In this document: one piece after another, positions 36,097 to 45,552 of the stretch | Numbering within the stretch: the first letter of the stretch is position 1 | How the letters are laid out: every line of letters starts with the position of its first letter | Assembly: GCF_003268635.1 (NCBI RefSeq) | Contig: NZ_CP029639.1 | Span: forward strand, 17,501 to 81,500 | DNA: 64,000 nucleotides | Source: Paenibacillus sp. DCT19 | Lineage (GTDB): Bacteria > Bacillota > Bacilli > Paenibacillales > Paenibacillaceae | Direction: 5' to 3' | Translations under genes and position numbers: made by a program | The notes under the pieces: generated by a model | Seen by the model: only the letters and a program-made list of their open reading frames with translations | Databases searched by the model: none | What the model was told of the DNA's origin: nothing

Positions 36097-36105
36097 TGGT
36101 ATAAT
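36097..36105 (+). promoter_or_regulatory. Extended -10 element upstream of mazG
   Basis: TGGTATAAT is a perfect extended -10 (TGn plus TATAAT), about 140 bases ahead of mazG. No good -35 lies 17 bases upstream, which extended -10 promoters can tolerate. The rest of the 340-base gap (35901-36243) is featureless. Confidence 0.45.
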
Positions 36106-36243
36106 ACGTTTAATTATAGAGCGCTGCCCTGCGTAAAGTTTTTTATGCATGTCCCATTTCGTACTCTGCAGTTCAGTTATGAAATGGGTTGCTTATCAAG
36201 CAATTCGCAAAAGGCAGGTTGGTTCGGATGGAGGACTGGAACG

Positions 36244-37735
36244 ATGAGTGCAGCTTTAACCGTAGTGGGTCTCGGATCAGGAGATGCAGATCAACTAACT
36301 GTAGGCATTATCAAAAAATGAAACAAGCGGCCATATTGTATGTCCGCACATTGGATCATCCCGTATTGAATGATCTGAAACAGGAAGGACTGGAGATGAC
36401 ATCGTTTGATGCCATCTACGAGGCGAAGGACTCCTTCCCTGAGGTGTACGACGAGATTGCAAATCGCCTAATTGAAGCGGCTCGTCAAGGCGAGCCTGGA
36501 ACAGAGATCGTCTATGCTGTACCAGGTCATCCTATGGTGGCAGAGGCGAGTGTGCGCCTGTTGAAAGAACGCTGTCCTCAGATGGGTATTTCGCTTCGAG
36601 TGATGGGCGGGGAGAGTTTCCTCGACGAGGCATTTATAAGGCTGGGCTTTGACCCGATTGAGGGGTTTCAGCTTCTCGACGCTAGTAGCTTAAACACGGA
36701 GCTAGTGCAGCCGCAACTGCATACGCTCATTGGACAAGTCTATGATGTATTCACTGCGTCAGATGTGAAGCTGTGCTTGATGGACGTGTATCCGGACGAT
36801 TATCCTGTATTTGTTGGACATGCCCTGGGGTTCAGGGTCAAGAGGTCATTCACAAGATACCGCTCCACGATCTGGATCGCATCGAGGGTTACGGTAACCT
36901 TTCACTCATCTATGTGCCGAAAAATACAGATGATGCATTACGTCGGCGCTCATTTGCCCGTTTGCATGAGATTGTCAACATTCTGCGTAGCCCAGGCGGT
37001 TGCCCTTGGGATCAGGAGCAGACGCACCAGTCTATCCGCAAAAACCTGATTGAAGAAACCTACGAGGTCATTGAAACCATCGACGAAGATGATCCCGACC
37101 ATATGAAGGAAGAGCTGGGTGATCTGCTACTTCAGATTCTGCTTCACTCCCAGATGGAGGAAGAGGTAGGTACATTTAATGTGTACGACGTTATTGAAGG
37201 ATTGAATGATAAGCTCATTTTCCGTCATCCGCATGTGTTTGGTGAGAATCAGGCAGAAGATGCGAATGAAGCTCTGCAAAACTGGGAACAGATGAAGGCA
37301 GAGGAGAAAAAGCGCAAGGGGCTGGATCAACAGCATGTTTCCATTTTGGATGGAATACCGCGTGACTTGCCTGCTCTGATGAAGGGGTATAAGTTACAGA
37401 AAAAAGCAGCGAAGGTCGGCTTTGATTGGGACGACGTTGATGGTGTATTCGCCAAGATTGAAGAAGAGCTGGCTGAGCTGAAAGAAGCTGTACAGCAGAA
37501 TCAAACGGCAGAGGAACAGAAGCTGGAGCTAGGCGATTTGTTATTTGCTGCTGCCAACGTGGCGCGATTCATTCATACCGATCCAGAAGAGGCACTTGCA
37601 GCGACAAACCGCAAATTCACTCAACGCTTCCAATACATCGAGGCACAATTGCGTGAACAGGGTCGTACCCTTGCAGATAGCAATGTAGACGAGATGGAGC
37701 AATACTGGCAGGCTGCTAAGAAAGCAGGGCTATAG
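36244..37735 (+). pseudogene. mazG: MazG/YabN: methylase-like plus NTP pyrophosphohydrolase, two frameshifts
   Basis: Fusion of a tetrapyrrole-methylase-like domain (LTVVGLGSGDADQLT, YAVPGHPMVAEASV) with two MazG domains (GGCPWDQEQTHQSIRKNLIE, EEVGTFNVYDV, KVGFDWDDVDGVFAKIEEE). MazG clears aberrant nucleoside triphosphates. ATG 36244 follows GGAGG by 9 bases. The frame breaks at an A6 run (36313-36318; one more A gives IIKKMKQAAI) and at a G4 run (36827-36830; one more G gives HALGVQGQEVIHK). With both repaired, the product is 497 residues, the expected length. Two separate single-base losses in one conserved gene make sequence error or relaxed constraint the main options. Confidence 0.85.
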
Positions 37736-38039
37736 CAAACTTTTGTTTTGGATCATATTGGGAAAACGTATTCCAAGATTGCAGCTAGTGTGTTATGATA
37801 CGAACAAGTGTTTTCTTTGAATAGGTAGACATACATGATTAAACCTTGGCTGTTTTGGGTACTGGACTTAGACTGCTGTTGGACAAGTAACTGCACGAAA
37901 GAAAAAAAGTCGTGGACCAAGGCAGGAATTCAGTTACCAAGCCAGAATACATGTGTAGTAACCATACGCGGGTCAAGAGCAACGAAACGTTGCCAAGGCA
38001 TCGCAGATACTTTTTTTTCAATTTGGGAGGCTTTTAAAA
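37736..38039. other. Intergenic region upstream of the HU gene
   Basis: 304 bases. A TATGAT at 37793 could be a -10, but the TTCCAA at the -35 position is poor. The open frame at 37835-38062 overlaps the HU gene and lacks a ribosome binding site. No terminator after mazG was seen. Confidence 0.4.
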
Positions 38040-38312
38040 ATGAACAAAACAGATCTGATTAACAACATTTCCACCAAAAGCGGTTTGACTAAAAAGGACG
38101 TTGAATCCGTATTGAACGGCTTTTTGGGAGAAATTACAGATGCACTTGCTAGCGGAGACAAAGTACAATTGATCGGCTTTGGCACTTTTGAGACCCGCAA
38201 ACGTTCCGGTCGTACTGGCCGTAACCCACAAACAGGGAATGAGATCGTGATTCCTGAGTCCATCGTTCCTGCATTCAAAGCAGGTAACAAACTTAAAGAA
38301 GCCGTAAAATAA
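38040..38312 (+). CDS. hup: HU family DNA-binding protein
   Basis: 90 residues: MNKTDLINNISTKSGLTKKD, GDKVQLIGFGTFETRKRSGR, then the DNA-binding arm TGRNPQTGNEIVIPESIVPAFKAG. Histone-like dimer that compacts and bends DNA. GGGAGG precedes the ATG. The TAA overlaps the rqcP start. B. subtilis has its main hbs gene elsewhere, so HU between mazG and rqcP is a lineage-specific arrangement. Confidence 0.96.
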   Translation: MNKTDLINNISTKSGLTKKDVESVLNGFLGEITDALASGDKVQLIGFGTFETRKRSGRTGRNPQTGNEIVIPESIVPAFKAGNKLKEAVK

Positions 38313-38590
38313 TGCGTCTTGATAAATTCCTGAAGGTCTCCCGACTGATTAAACGCCGCACAGTAGCCAAAGACGTCTCTGAACAGGGACGTGTTCTAGT
38401 GAACGGACGTGAAGCGAAACCTAGCGCCGCTGTCAAAGTGGGCGATGAGCTTACCGTTCAGTTTGGTCAGAAGTTAGTTACGGTGAAGGTGGAACGTCTA
38501 GCGGAGAGCACCAAGAAGGATGAGGCAAGCAGCCTCTATACCTTGGTTAAGGAAGAGCCGATTGCCAAGGACAACGGGCTGGACTGGTAA
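38312..38590 (+). CDS. rqcP: RNA-binding S4 domain protein RqcP (YabO)
   Basis: 92 residues. S4 domain MRLDKFLKVSRLIKRRTVAK followed by GRVLVNGREAKPSAAVKVGD, then a charged tail. RqcP (formerly YabO, Hsp15-like) binds stalled 50S subunits and supports poly-alanine tailing with RqcH in Bacillus. It starts within the stop codon of the HU gene, implying coupled translation, and is followed by a terminator. Confidence 0.93.
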   Translation: MRLDKFLKVSRLIKRRTVAKDVSEQGRVLVNGREAKPSAAVKVGDELTVQFGQKLVTVKVERLAESTKKDEASSLYTLVKEEPIAKDNGLDW

Positions 38591-38638
38591 CAGTACTGCC
38601 TGGCATACCCTTTTACAAATGAATAACCTTTGAATAGA

Positions 38639-38671
38639 AACGTCTTTCCCGCATCGGGGAAGGCGTTTTTG
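38639..38671 (+). terminator. Rho-independent terminator after rqcP
   Basis: AACGTCTTTCCC pairs over 12 positions (two G-T pairs) with GGGGAAGGCGTT around GCATC, then five T residues. It separates the hup-rqcP and yabP-divIC units. Confidence 0.9.
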
Positions 38672-38766
38672 TATTGTTTCATAGGTAATGCTGTTGTTCA
38701 CAATCCTATGGTTCTATTCCATACCTTTGCTCCATAAGCTAGGTGTATGAAGGAGGGGTACATGCT

Positions 38767-39051
38767 ATGGTTGAGCACGGGAAGGCGAAACAGCATCATT
38801 TGAGCATGCAAAATCGGAAACTGTTAGATCTGACAGGCGTCTCCAATGTGGAGAGCTTCGACAGTGAAGAATTTTTGCTTCAGACTGAACTTGGGCATCT
38901 GACCATCCGGGGGCACAATTTACATATCAAAAACCTGAGCCTGGAGGAAGGTCTACTGTCCATTGAGGGCACGGTGAGCTCGCTGCAATATCTTGATCCC
39001 GGTTCTCAGAGTAAGAACAGTAAAGGCCTGTTTGGCAAGATGTTCCGATGA
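38767..39051 (+). CDS. yabP: Sporulation protein YabP
   Basis: About 94 residues with the YabP/YqfC family pattern: HHLSMQNRKLLDLTGVSNVESFD, LLQTELGHLTIRGHNLHIKNL, LEEGLLSIEGTVSSLQY. Needed for sporulation in B. subtilis, acting in the mother cell under sigma-E; molecular role unknown. AAGGAGGGG lies 8-16 bases ahead of the ATG at 38767. Its end overlaps yabQ by 4 bases (ATGA). Confidence 0.92.
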   Translation: MVEHGKAKQHHLSMQNRKLLDLTGVSNVESFDSEEFLLQTELGHLTIRGHNLHIKNLSLEEGLLSIEGTVSSLQYLDPGSQSKNSKGLFGKMFR

Positions 39052-39617
39052 GTCCAGACACGCAATGGATCACACTGATGTGGATGCTGCTTTCGGGAGC
39101 CGTAATGGGAGTGGCCTATGACAGTTACCGGGTGCTGTCCGGTCAACTTCGGTTTCCAAGATGGAGCATCCACACGCTCGATCTTTTATATTGGGTTGCC
39201 TCCGCGCTGTTCGTTTTTCGGATGCTATACGCCGGGAACCACGGACAACTGCGGTTTTATGTCTTTTTGGGGCTGATTTTAGGGGTTTGCTTCTATTTTT
39301 GGCTTTTAAGTGTTACAACCCAGCGTTTTGTGGTAATGTTAATTAAACTCGCAAGAACGCTGATTCATTGGTGTGGACATATCCTTAACATCCTGATCGT
39401 TATGCCAGCTAAAGGAGTGTACAAGTTAGTACGTGTGCTGTTAGGTTTTTTGCTCGCGATACTGCTTTTCCTCGGCAAGTTGGTATTGCAATGTTTGGTA
39501 CCATTCGGTAAGTTGTTCCGCTGGATGTTTAGGCCGCTCCTGAAGTATTGGGTAACGCCACGCTTTTTGATCCGTGCGGGTGCAAGTATTGCAGCGATAT
39601 GGAGACGCTTGTTTTAA
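39048..39617 (+). CDS. yabQ: Sporulation protein YabQ
   Basis: 189 residues, membrane protein. Helices at ~8-25, ~45-62, ~68-88 and a long hydrophobic stretch ~115-150. The opening WITLMWMLLSGAVMGVAYDSYRV and RFPRWSIHTLDLLYWV match YabQ, required for spore cortex formation in B. subtilis. It overlaps yabP and lies 12 bases before divIC. Confidence 0.9.
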   Translation: MSPDTQWITLMWMLLSGAVMGVAYDSYRVLSGQLRFPRWSIHTLDLLYWVASALFVFRMLYAGNHGQLRFYVFLGLILGVCFYFWLLSVTTQRFVVMLIKLARTLIHWCGHILNILIVMPAKGVYKLVRVLLGFLLAILLFLGKLVLQCLVPFGKLFRWMFRPLLKYWVTPRFLIRAGASIAAIWRRLF

Positions 39618-39629
39618 GGAGGTCCGATA

Positions 39630-39965
39630 ATGGGTAAAACGCCTGTGGGTAGATCCACGGTTCCAACAGGTCAAGTTAAATCTGCCGGTGCACGAAGACG
39701 TCTAATGCTATGGATGACATTTGTGATTGTTTTTGTCATTTGGGCAGGGTACACCTTCCTTGTTCAGGGTGCGCAGATTTCGGACAAGAGCTCACATCTA
39801 GCTACACAGCAGGCTTCTAAGGAAGATACGTTGAAAAGGCTGGATCAGTTGAAGTATGAGGTCAGTCGGTTGAAAGACCCTGAATACATAGGACAACTGG
39901 CGCGCAAAAAAGGTTACTATTTACCTGAAGAGACACCAATTAAGGTGGAAGAGTCAGGTAACTGA
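39630..39965 (+). CDS. divIC: Cell division protein DivIC (FtsB-like)
   Basis: 111 residues: basic cytoplasmic N-terminus, one membrane helix (LMLWMTFVIVFVIWAGYTFL, ~27-46), then an extracytoplasmic coiled coil (KEDTLKRLDQLKYEVSRLKD) and the LARKKGYYLPEETPI end. DivIC forms the divisome subcomplex with DivIB and FtsL. AAGGAGG before the ATG, directly after yabQ. Confidence 0.92.
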   Translation: MGKTPVGRSTVPTGQVKSAGARRRLMLWMTFVIVFVIWAGYTFLVQGAQISDKSSHLATQQASKEDTLKRLDQLKYEVSRLKDPEYIGQLARKKGYYLPEETPIKVEESGN

Positions 39966-40164
39966 TGGAATTAGGCTCATTACGGAGCAAGGATCATAAC
40001 TCATATATCTGAAGACGTTAAACCGGAAAAAATAGGCTCCCTTATAGGGTAGTGCTCAGTTGACCTTGGTTTGCGGCATAAGGTATAATTAAACCAGCAC
40101 AGCATTGATTTTGGCATTCAAAAAAATCGGGTTGTATATTTTTAAGGGAGGATCATTTTATTCT

Positions 40165-40689
40165 ATGGCAATTGAAGTGGGCACCAAGTTAGAGGGCAAG
40201 GTGACAGGAATCACGCATTTTGGAGCATTTGTGGATCTGTCAGGAGGTGTCACGGGTCTCGTTCACATCTCGGAAATCGCCGACAATTACGTCAAAGATG
40301 TCAACGACCACCTGAAGCTGAATGACCAAGTTACAGTAAAGGTTATCAACGTTGACAAGGACGGCAAGATCGGACTTTCCATTAAGCAAGCTGTTGACAA
40401 ACCGGTTGAGCAACAAACACAATCCAGACCTCCGAGAGCTCCTAGACCGGAACGCAGTGGAGGAGATCGCGAACGATTCAGCGGCGGCGGTCCAAGTGGT
40501 GGCCAAGGTCGTGGCGGCGGTGGCGGATTCAACCGTGATCGCGGAGGCCGTTCTTTCAAGCCCGCAGCAGGCAAACCTTCATTTGAGGATAAAATGTCAC
40601 GCTTCCTGAAAGATAGTGAAGAGCGGATTTCTTCGCTCAAGAAAAACACAGAAGGCAAACGCGGAGGCCGTGGAGCTAAGCGCGTATAG
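40165..40689 (+). CDS. yabR: S1 RNA-binding domain protein YabR
   Basis: 174 residues. One S1 domain at residues 1-75 (VGTKLEGKVTGITHFGAFVD, GLVHISEIADNYVKDV, KVINVDKDGKIGLSIKQA), then a Gly/Arg-rich RGG-like region (~90-130) and a basic C-terminus. Likely binds RNA or ribosomes; exact job unknown. The ATG at 40165 follows GGGAGGATC; the upstream frame to 40105 is rejected. Terminator downstream. Confidence 0.92.
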   Translation: MAIEVGTKLEGKVTGITHFGAFVDLSGGVTGLVHISEIADNYVKDVNDHLKLNDQVTVKVINVDKDGKIGLSIKQAVDKPVEQQTQSRPPRAPRPERSGGDRERFSGGGPSGGQGRGGGGGFNRDRGGRSFKPAAGKPSFEDKMSRFLKDSEERISSLKKNTEGKRGGRGAKRV

Positions 40690-40717
40690 TCTGTCTCAAC
40701 CTGATATCTCATATAAG

Positions 40718-40751
40718 AAAAGCCGTTGTCCCTCGGGGCAGCGGCTTTTTT
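40718..40751 (+). terminator. Rho-independent terminator after yabR
   Basis: AAAGCCGTTGTCC pairs with GGGCAGCGGCTTT (G-T pairs) around a short loop, then T residues. Confidence 0.9.
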
Positions 40752-41235
40752 GCGTTCTCTGTTATTCGGAAAGGTAAAGGCTATGTGCACGATACAGCAA
40801 CATTCTTACACATTTTGAGGTTTCCCGTCGTCCTTGTACGACAGACGGGATTGGTCGTCTTTTTTGTAAACTTATGCTTGGTCTCACCGATTTTCTGCAC
40901 GCGGTTGAACAAGATATAAGAACATTTGTCGTCTACCATTTTTTACCGACATGTTTCCATGGCATTCCGCAGGTATCCCGGTTAATACGAGCTTATGCTG
41001 GACACATGGCCACTCATAATCAGACATATTGGCTTTCGCTTCAGAACGCCCGAAAGGGAGAAATGACAGTAAGGCCGGGGGATTGAATCCACCGCGCCAG
41101 TCGTGTTTCTTTTGTCGTAAACTTTTTGAGCCCTACTCACCTATTATGACAAACTACGTCTCTCAATCTATTTATAATCAGAACCATCGAGAACGAAACA
41201 CGAAAATAACAATTATGCGAATGGGGTGCCTTGGG
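40752..41235. other. spoIIE upstream region with 0A-like boxes
   Basis: About 480 bases. In B. subtilis tRNA genes precede spoIIE; none are seen here. TATTAT at 41142-41147 could be a -10, with TGTCGTA (6/7 match to a Spo0A box) at 41113-41119, about where Spo0A activates spoIIE in B. subtilis. A hairpin CCCGTC...GACGGG lies near 40827-40852. Both assignments are tentative. Confidence 0.35.
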
Positions 41236-43743
41236 ATGATGGAAAAGTGGAATGTCATTCAATTTCCGGGAATGAAAGCTGGTAAAGGGAGTGCGGAAGC
41301 TCGGGAGGAGCTGTCGGTGCGGCTCAAACAGTGGATAAGTTCCCGCAAGGCCGTCCAGGTGGTGGCTACACGCAAATGGGTAATCCTGCTCACTTTTATG
41401 GGTTTCCTGCTCGGCAAGGCAATGATCCTGAATGAATTGTCACCGTTCGCTATTGCTTACTTTGCAGTTATTGCGTTCATGCGTAGAGATTACATTATTC
41501 CTGTTGGTGCTGCATTGTTAGCGGGAAGTCTTTTTGCTCCATTTCCAGTCCCACTCATCGTTGCTACAGAGATTGCGATCTTCTATCTCTTCTTTAGAGG
41601 TTTGGAGTCTTATGACCGTGCTGAATTATCTTATGCGCCAGCGATGGTGTTTACGACTACTTTTATGGTCAAGTTGTTCGCCGTTGTCATTGGGCCATCG
41701 TTCAGCTGGTACGCCATGCTGATGCTTACGATGGATTCCGTACTCAGCTTCGTGTTGACACTGGTGTTTATCCAGGCAATACCGATTTTTACTTATCGCA
41801 AAAAAAAGTTCAACCTAAAGAACGAGGAGATCCTTTGCCTCATCATCCTACTAGCTTCTGTAATGACAGGAGCGGTTGGATGGACGATTCAGTCTTTATC
41901 CGTCGAGCATATGCTCTCCCGATATCTGATTCTAATCTTTGCGCTAGTGGGCGGAGCCCCCCTTGGTGCATCGGTGGGCGTTATCACAGGGCTTATCCTG
42001 AGCCTGGCTGATATGACAGCCATATATCAGATGAGCTTGCTCGCATTTGCAGGGATGCTGGCAGGAATGCTACGAGAGGGGAAACGAGCAGGGGTAGCGT
42101 TAGGGATGCTGCTTGGATCATCGATTCTGGCAATATACTTGGGCGGACCAGGTGATGTCATGAATTCATTATGGGAGACTTGTGCGGCTATCGTGTTATT
42201 TATGTTAACGCCTAAAAGCATGATGACGGCTATATCCAAATATGTGCCGGGTACCCAAGATCATACCAAGTCGCAGCACGAATATGCGAAGAGAATCCGT
42301 GATGTAACCGCGGAGCGAGTAACTCGTTTTTCGCAAGTGTTTCGGCAATTGTCACGTAGCTTTGATCAGATGTCTGGCACAGGAGAAGTGGCACAGAATG
42401 AAGGCGGAATGGAGCATTTCATGAATGCTGTAGCCGAGGGATCGTGTGCTAACTGCTTCAAACGCGCTCAGTGCTGGGATGCAAAATTTATTCAGACGTA
42501 CAAATATATGACCGATGTCATGAGCTCCATTGAAGCCAATCCTGAAATGTCTGGCAAGCAGATTCCAGCTGAGTGGAACCGGGTTTGTGCCAAGCCTGAG
42601 GAGGTTCTTGAGGTAATGAGAGCCCAATATGGGCTGTATCAGCATAACATGCAGTGGAAGCGTCAGATCGTCGACAGTCGGCAGCTCGTTGCAGAGCAAC
42701 TATCCGGGGTTTCCCAAGTCATGGAGGATTTAGCGAAGGAAATTCAACGGGAAAGTGAGGAGATGGTTCAGCAGGAGGAGCAGATCCGAGATGCACTTGA
42801 ATCACTGGGGCTATCTATCCATTCTATTGAAATTATTAATCTGGAAGCAGGTAATGTAGAAATTGAAATTGTACATGCTTATACGCGTGGGTTCGATGAG
42901 TGCCGCAAAATGATTGCGCCGTTAATATCAGATGTATTAGACGAGCACATCGCGGTGCTGCATGAAACGATGATGGATGCCCGGCAAGGCTTAGCGACGG
43001 TAACCTTCGGGTCGGCTAAGACATTTGAGATCAGCACAGGGGTAGCTGCGGCTGCCAAAGGAGGAGATCTGTTATCAGGGGATAGCTTCAGCACGGTTGA
43101 ACTGGGCAATGGTACGTTTGCAGTGGCGCTAAGCGATGGCATGGGCAATGGGGAACGTGCACGCATGGAGAGCAGTGCGGCGCTAAATATTCTGGAACAA
43201 TTACTTCAATCGGGAATGGATGAGAAACTGGCAATTAAGTCAGTAAATTCTGTACTCATGCTTCGGTCACCTGAAGAGATGTATGCCACAGTAGACATGG
43301 CTTTGATTGATGAATATACGGCAGAGACCACATTTATGAAAATTGGTTCGACACCAAGCTTTATTAAACGAGGGCAGGAGGTTATTCAGGTATCAGCTAG
43401 TAATTTGCCTATTGGCATTATCAAGGATATAGAGGTCGATCTGGTAACCGTACAGCTTCAGCCTGGAGATATTTTGATCATGATGACCGATGGCATCTAT
43501 GATGCACCTGGCTATGCTGTTAATAAAGAACTATGGATGAAGCGACTTATTCAAGAGATCGATAGTGAGGATCCGCAAGATGTGGCAGACTGCTTGCTTG
43601 AAAGTGTTATTCGATATCAGCAACATGAGATTTATGATGACATGACTGTGGTCGTAGGCAAAGTAGAGCATTATCGCCCGGAGTGGGCTACGCTTCGCGT
43701 GCCTGGCATTAATCGAATGGAACGACCAAGAACGGTGAGTTAA
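41236..43743 (+). CDS. spoIIE: Stage II sporulation protein E (PP2C phosphatase)
   Basis: About 835 residues. Some ten membrane helices occupy roughly residues 40-325, followed by a central regulatory region and a C-terminal PP2C domain with GDSFSTVELGNGTFAVALSD, SDGMGNGERAR (metal-binding Asp) and MTDGIYDAPG. SpoIIE dephosphorylates SpoIIAA-P to release sigma-F in the forespore and takes part in polar septation. Paired ATGs at 41236/41239; ATGGGGTGCC upstream is a weak site. The open frame back to 41029 lacks conservation. CANCFKRAQCW in the middle holds a Cys cluster worth noting. Confidence 0.96.
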   Translation: MMEKWNVIQFPGMKAGKGSAEAREELSVRLKQWISSRKAVQVVATRKWVILLTFMGFLLGKAMILNELSPFAIAYFAVIAFMRRDYIIPVGAALLAGSLFAPFPVPLIVATEIAIFYLFFRGLESYDRAELSYAPAMVFTTTFMVKLFAVVIGPSFSWYAMLMLTMDSVLSFVLTLVFIQAIPIFTYRKKKFNLKNEEILCLIILLASVMTGAVGWTIQSLSVEHMLSRYLILIFALVGGAPLGASVGVITGLILSLADMTAIYQMSLLAFAGMLAGMLREGKRAGVALGMLLGSSILAIYLGGPGDVMNSLWETCAAIVLFMLTPKSMMTAISKYVPGTQDHTKSQHEYAKRIRDVTAERVTRFSQVFRQLSRSFDQMSGTGEVAQNEGGMEHFMNAVAEGSCANCFKRAQCWDAKFIQTYKYMTDVMSSIEANPEMSGKQIPAEWNRVCAKPEEVLEVMRAQYGLYQHNMQWKRQIVDSRQLVAEQLSGVSQVMEDLAKEIQRESEEMVQQEEQIRDALESLGLSIHSIEIINLEAGNVEIEIVHAYTRGFDECRKMIAPLISDVLDEHIAVLHETMMDARQGLATVTFGSAKTFEISTGVAAAAKGGDLLSGDSFSTVELGNGTFAVALSDGMGNGERARMESSAALNILEQLLQSGMDEKLAIKSVNSVLMLRSPEEMYATVDMALIDEYTAETTFMKIGSTPSFIKRGQEVIQVSASNLPIGIIKDIEVDLVTVQLQPGDILIMMTDGIYDAPGYAVNKELWMKRLIQEIDSEDPQDVADCLLESVIRYQQHEIYDDMTVVVGKVEHYRPEWATLRVPGINRMERPRTVS

Positions 43744-43825
43744 TTCTCTCGACTCTGTTTGAACTCTCTCCAATCTGGCAATGCTATTCATAGAGTTGGA
43801 GAGTTATGAAGCGGAGGGATATCGA

Positions 43826-44578
43826 ATGAAGCAAATTTTGTTGATAACCGACGGTTGTTCAAATGTAGGTACAAGCCCTGTACTCGCTGCTTCTGAGGCG
43901 AACGAGGAAGGGATTACGGTCAATGTTGTTGGCGTTATAGATTATGGCACAATAGGTGAACTAGGAAGCCGGGAAATAGAAGAGATTGCGAAGGCTGGGG
44001 GTGGGATCAGTCAGATTGTGGGGACGAGGCAGCTTGCTCACACCATGCAGATGATGACGAGAAAAACCGTGGTTCAGACGATTCAGCAGGCGGTTAATAG
44101 AGAGTTAACACAAATTTTGGGAGATCAAAATCCCAAAACGGTGACTGATCTTGACCCAGAACGGCGTTCTCAGGTTGTGGAAGTGATGGATAATATGGCG
44201 GAGACAGCCCCACTGCAGGTCATTCTGTTAATCGATGTAAGTGCGAGCATGAAGCCTAAGCTCGCAGCTGTAGAAGAGGGAATTCGAGATTTGATGTTAA
44301 GTCTCCAAGCACGTGCTGGATCAAGCCGACTTTCGGTATTTCATTTTCCTGGACGTCACAGTGGTGAAGAGGCGGTTATGGATATCAACTGGACAAGCGA
44401 TCCAGGGAGTATCCGGTCGTTGTTCGGACGTTTGCAGATGAGGGGGGCGACGCCTACAGGTCCTGCGATTCAGAAGGTGATTGATTTTTACCGATATGGT
44501 ACACTGGAGGAACAGCAGGAAATAGAAGGGAAATATCGCATTGAAAGAGAAGGGATGCTCGGTGACAACGTTGTCTGA
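43826..44578 (+). CDS. yabS: VWA-domain protein (YabS-like)
   Basis: About 250 residues. N-terminal QILLITDGCSNVGTSPVLAA and a second von Willebrand A-type segment LQVILLIDVSASMKPKL (MIDAS DxSxS) near residue 130, with TPTGPAI later. Metal-dependent protein interaction is expected; role unknown. ATG at 43826 after GCGGAGGG. The 3' end overlaps the kinase gene, as yabS-yabT do in B. subtilis, so the two probably act together. Confidence 0.88.
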   Translation: MKQILLITDGCSNVGTSPVLAASEANEEGITVNVVGVIDYGTIGELGSREIEEIAKAGGGISQIVGTRQLAHTMQMMTRKTVVQTIQQAVNRELTQILGDQNPKTVTDLDPERRSQVVEVMDNMAETAPLQVILLIDVSASMKPKLAAVEEGIRDLMLSLQARAGSSRLSVFHFPGRHSGEEAVMDINWTSDPGSIRSLFGRLQMRGATPTGPAIQKVIDFYRYGTLEEQQEIEGKYRIEREGMLGDNVV

Positions 44579-45509
44579 CGCCTCTTTCCCGCCAGGAACA
44601 GTAATTACCGGGAAATGGAATCGCAGCCGTTATACGATTCGAAAGTTGCTGGGCAAAGGAGCCAACGGCATCGTCTTTCTTGTCCAGCGAGGTGAAAATG
44701 GCAAGCACTATGCACTTAAAATGGGGTTTGATCCCGTAGATTTGCAATCAGAGATCAATGTGCTCAAATCTTTTCAATTACAGCGCAATCATGAGGCCCT
44801 TCGGCAGAGCGGCATTCCCTCCTATCTCAAAGATGTGGATGATTATGCCGTTCGTGGCCGTGATATTCCTTTTTACGTGATGCGTTATGTTCGAGGTGAG
44901 GCTCTACATCACTTCATTCGACGTCAGGGTACGGAATGGACACTGTTGGTTGGACTCAGGCTTCTGCAAAAACTAGCACAACTGCATCAGGCGGGATGGG
45001 TATTTGGTGATCTTAAACCGCAGAATGTACTTGTATCGGATTATGGTCATGTGGAACTGATCGATTATGGTGGAGTTACATCGATTGGCCGTAGTGTCAA
45101 GCAGTTTACAGAGTGGTATGACCGAGGATTCTGGAATGCCGGAAGTCGAACTGCTGATAGTACCTATGATGTGTTTGCTTTTGCGATGCTGATGATTCAT
45201 GTATTGGAGGCTGACGCGCTCAAGGCACTTGCTGCCGAAGGGTTACCACAATTGCGGAGTGTGAACCAACTGGTGAGACTGGTGGAGCGGAGTGAACGAC
45301 TAAGACCGTTTCGTCATTGGATGATCCAGGCGTTGCGAGGTCAATTTCGGGATGCCGAACATGCGACCAAGGGTTGGAAGGAGCTCATGGCTCGGCCGAT
45401 TCCTTCGAGACGTCGTTCTCAGCATTCGACGCCAAGATGGCTCAAAAATGCATTTGCTATATCTGTTATATTACTTATTGGAGTTCTGATCTATGCACTT
45501 CGGTTCTAG
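44562..45509 (+). CDS. yabT: Hanks-type Ser/Thr kinase YabT
   Basis: About 315 residues. Gly-rich loop LLGKGANGIVFLV, Lys in YALKMGF, catalytic loop FGDLKPQNVLVSDYG and IDYGG in place of DFG, then one C-terminal membrane helix (~295-313). B. subtilis YabT is a sporulation kinase, activated by DNA, that phosphorylates RecA and other proteins. The loop HRD is replaced by FGD as in that homologue. GTG 44562 has GAGAAGGGA 6 bases upstream; TTG 44541 is a second option. Overlaps yabS. Confidence 0.88.
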   Translation: MTTLSDASFPPGTVITGKWNRSRYTIRKLLGKGANGIVFLVQRGENGKHYALKMGFDPVDLQSEINVLKSFQLQRNHEALRQSGIPSYLKDVDDYAVRGRDIPFYVMRYVRGEALHHFIRRQGTEWTLLVGLRLLQKLAQLHQAGWVFGDLKPQNVLVSDYGHVELIDYGGVTSIGRSVKQFTEWYDRGFWNAGSRTADSTYDVFAFAMLMIHVLEADALKALAAEGLPQLRSVNQLVRLVERSERLRPFRHWMIQALRGQFRDAEHATKGWKELMARPIPSRRRSQHSTPRWLKNAFAISVILLIGVLIYALRF

Positions 45510-45552
45510 TGTACATGGTGCATATACATAACGTAAGGAATGAGGAAAAGGT

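Noticed and set aside
37835..38062. 75-codon ORF before the HU gene
   Set aside because: Overlaps hup, lacks a ribosome binding site and has no recognisable protein pattern.
41029..41235. N-terminal extension of spoIIE
   Set aside because: The extra 69 codons are not conserved SpoIIE sequence and lie across the likely promoter; the ATG pair at 41236/41239 is preferred.
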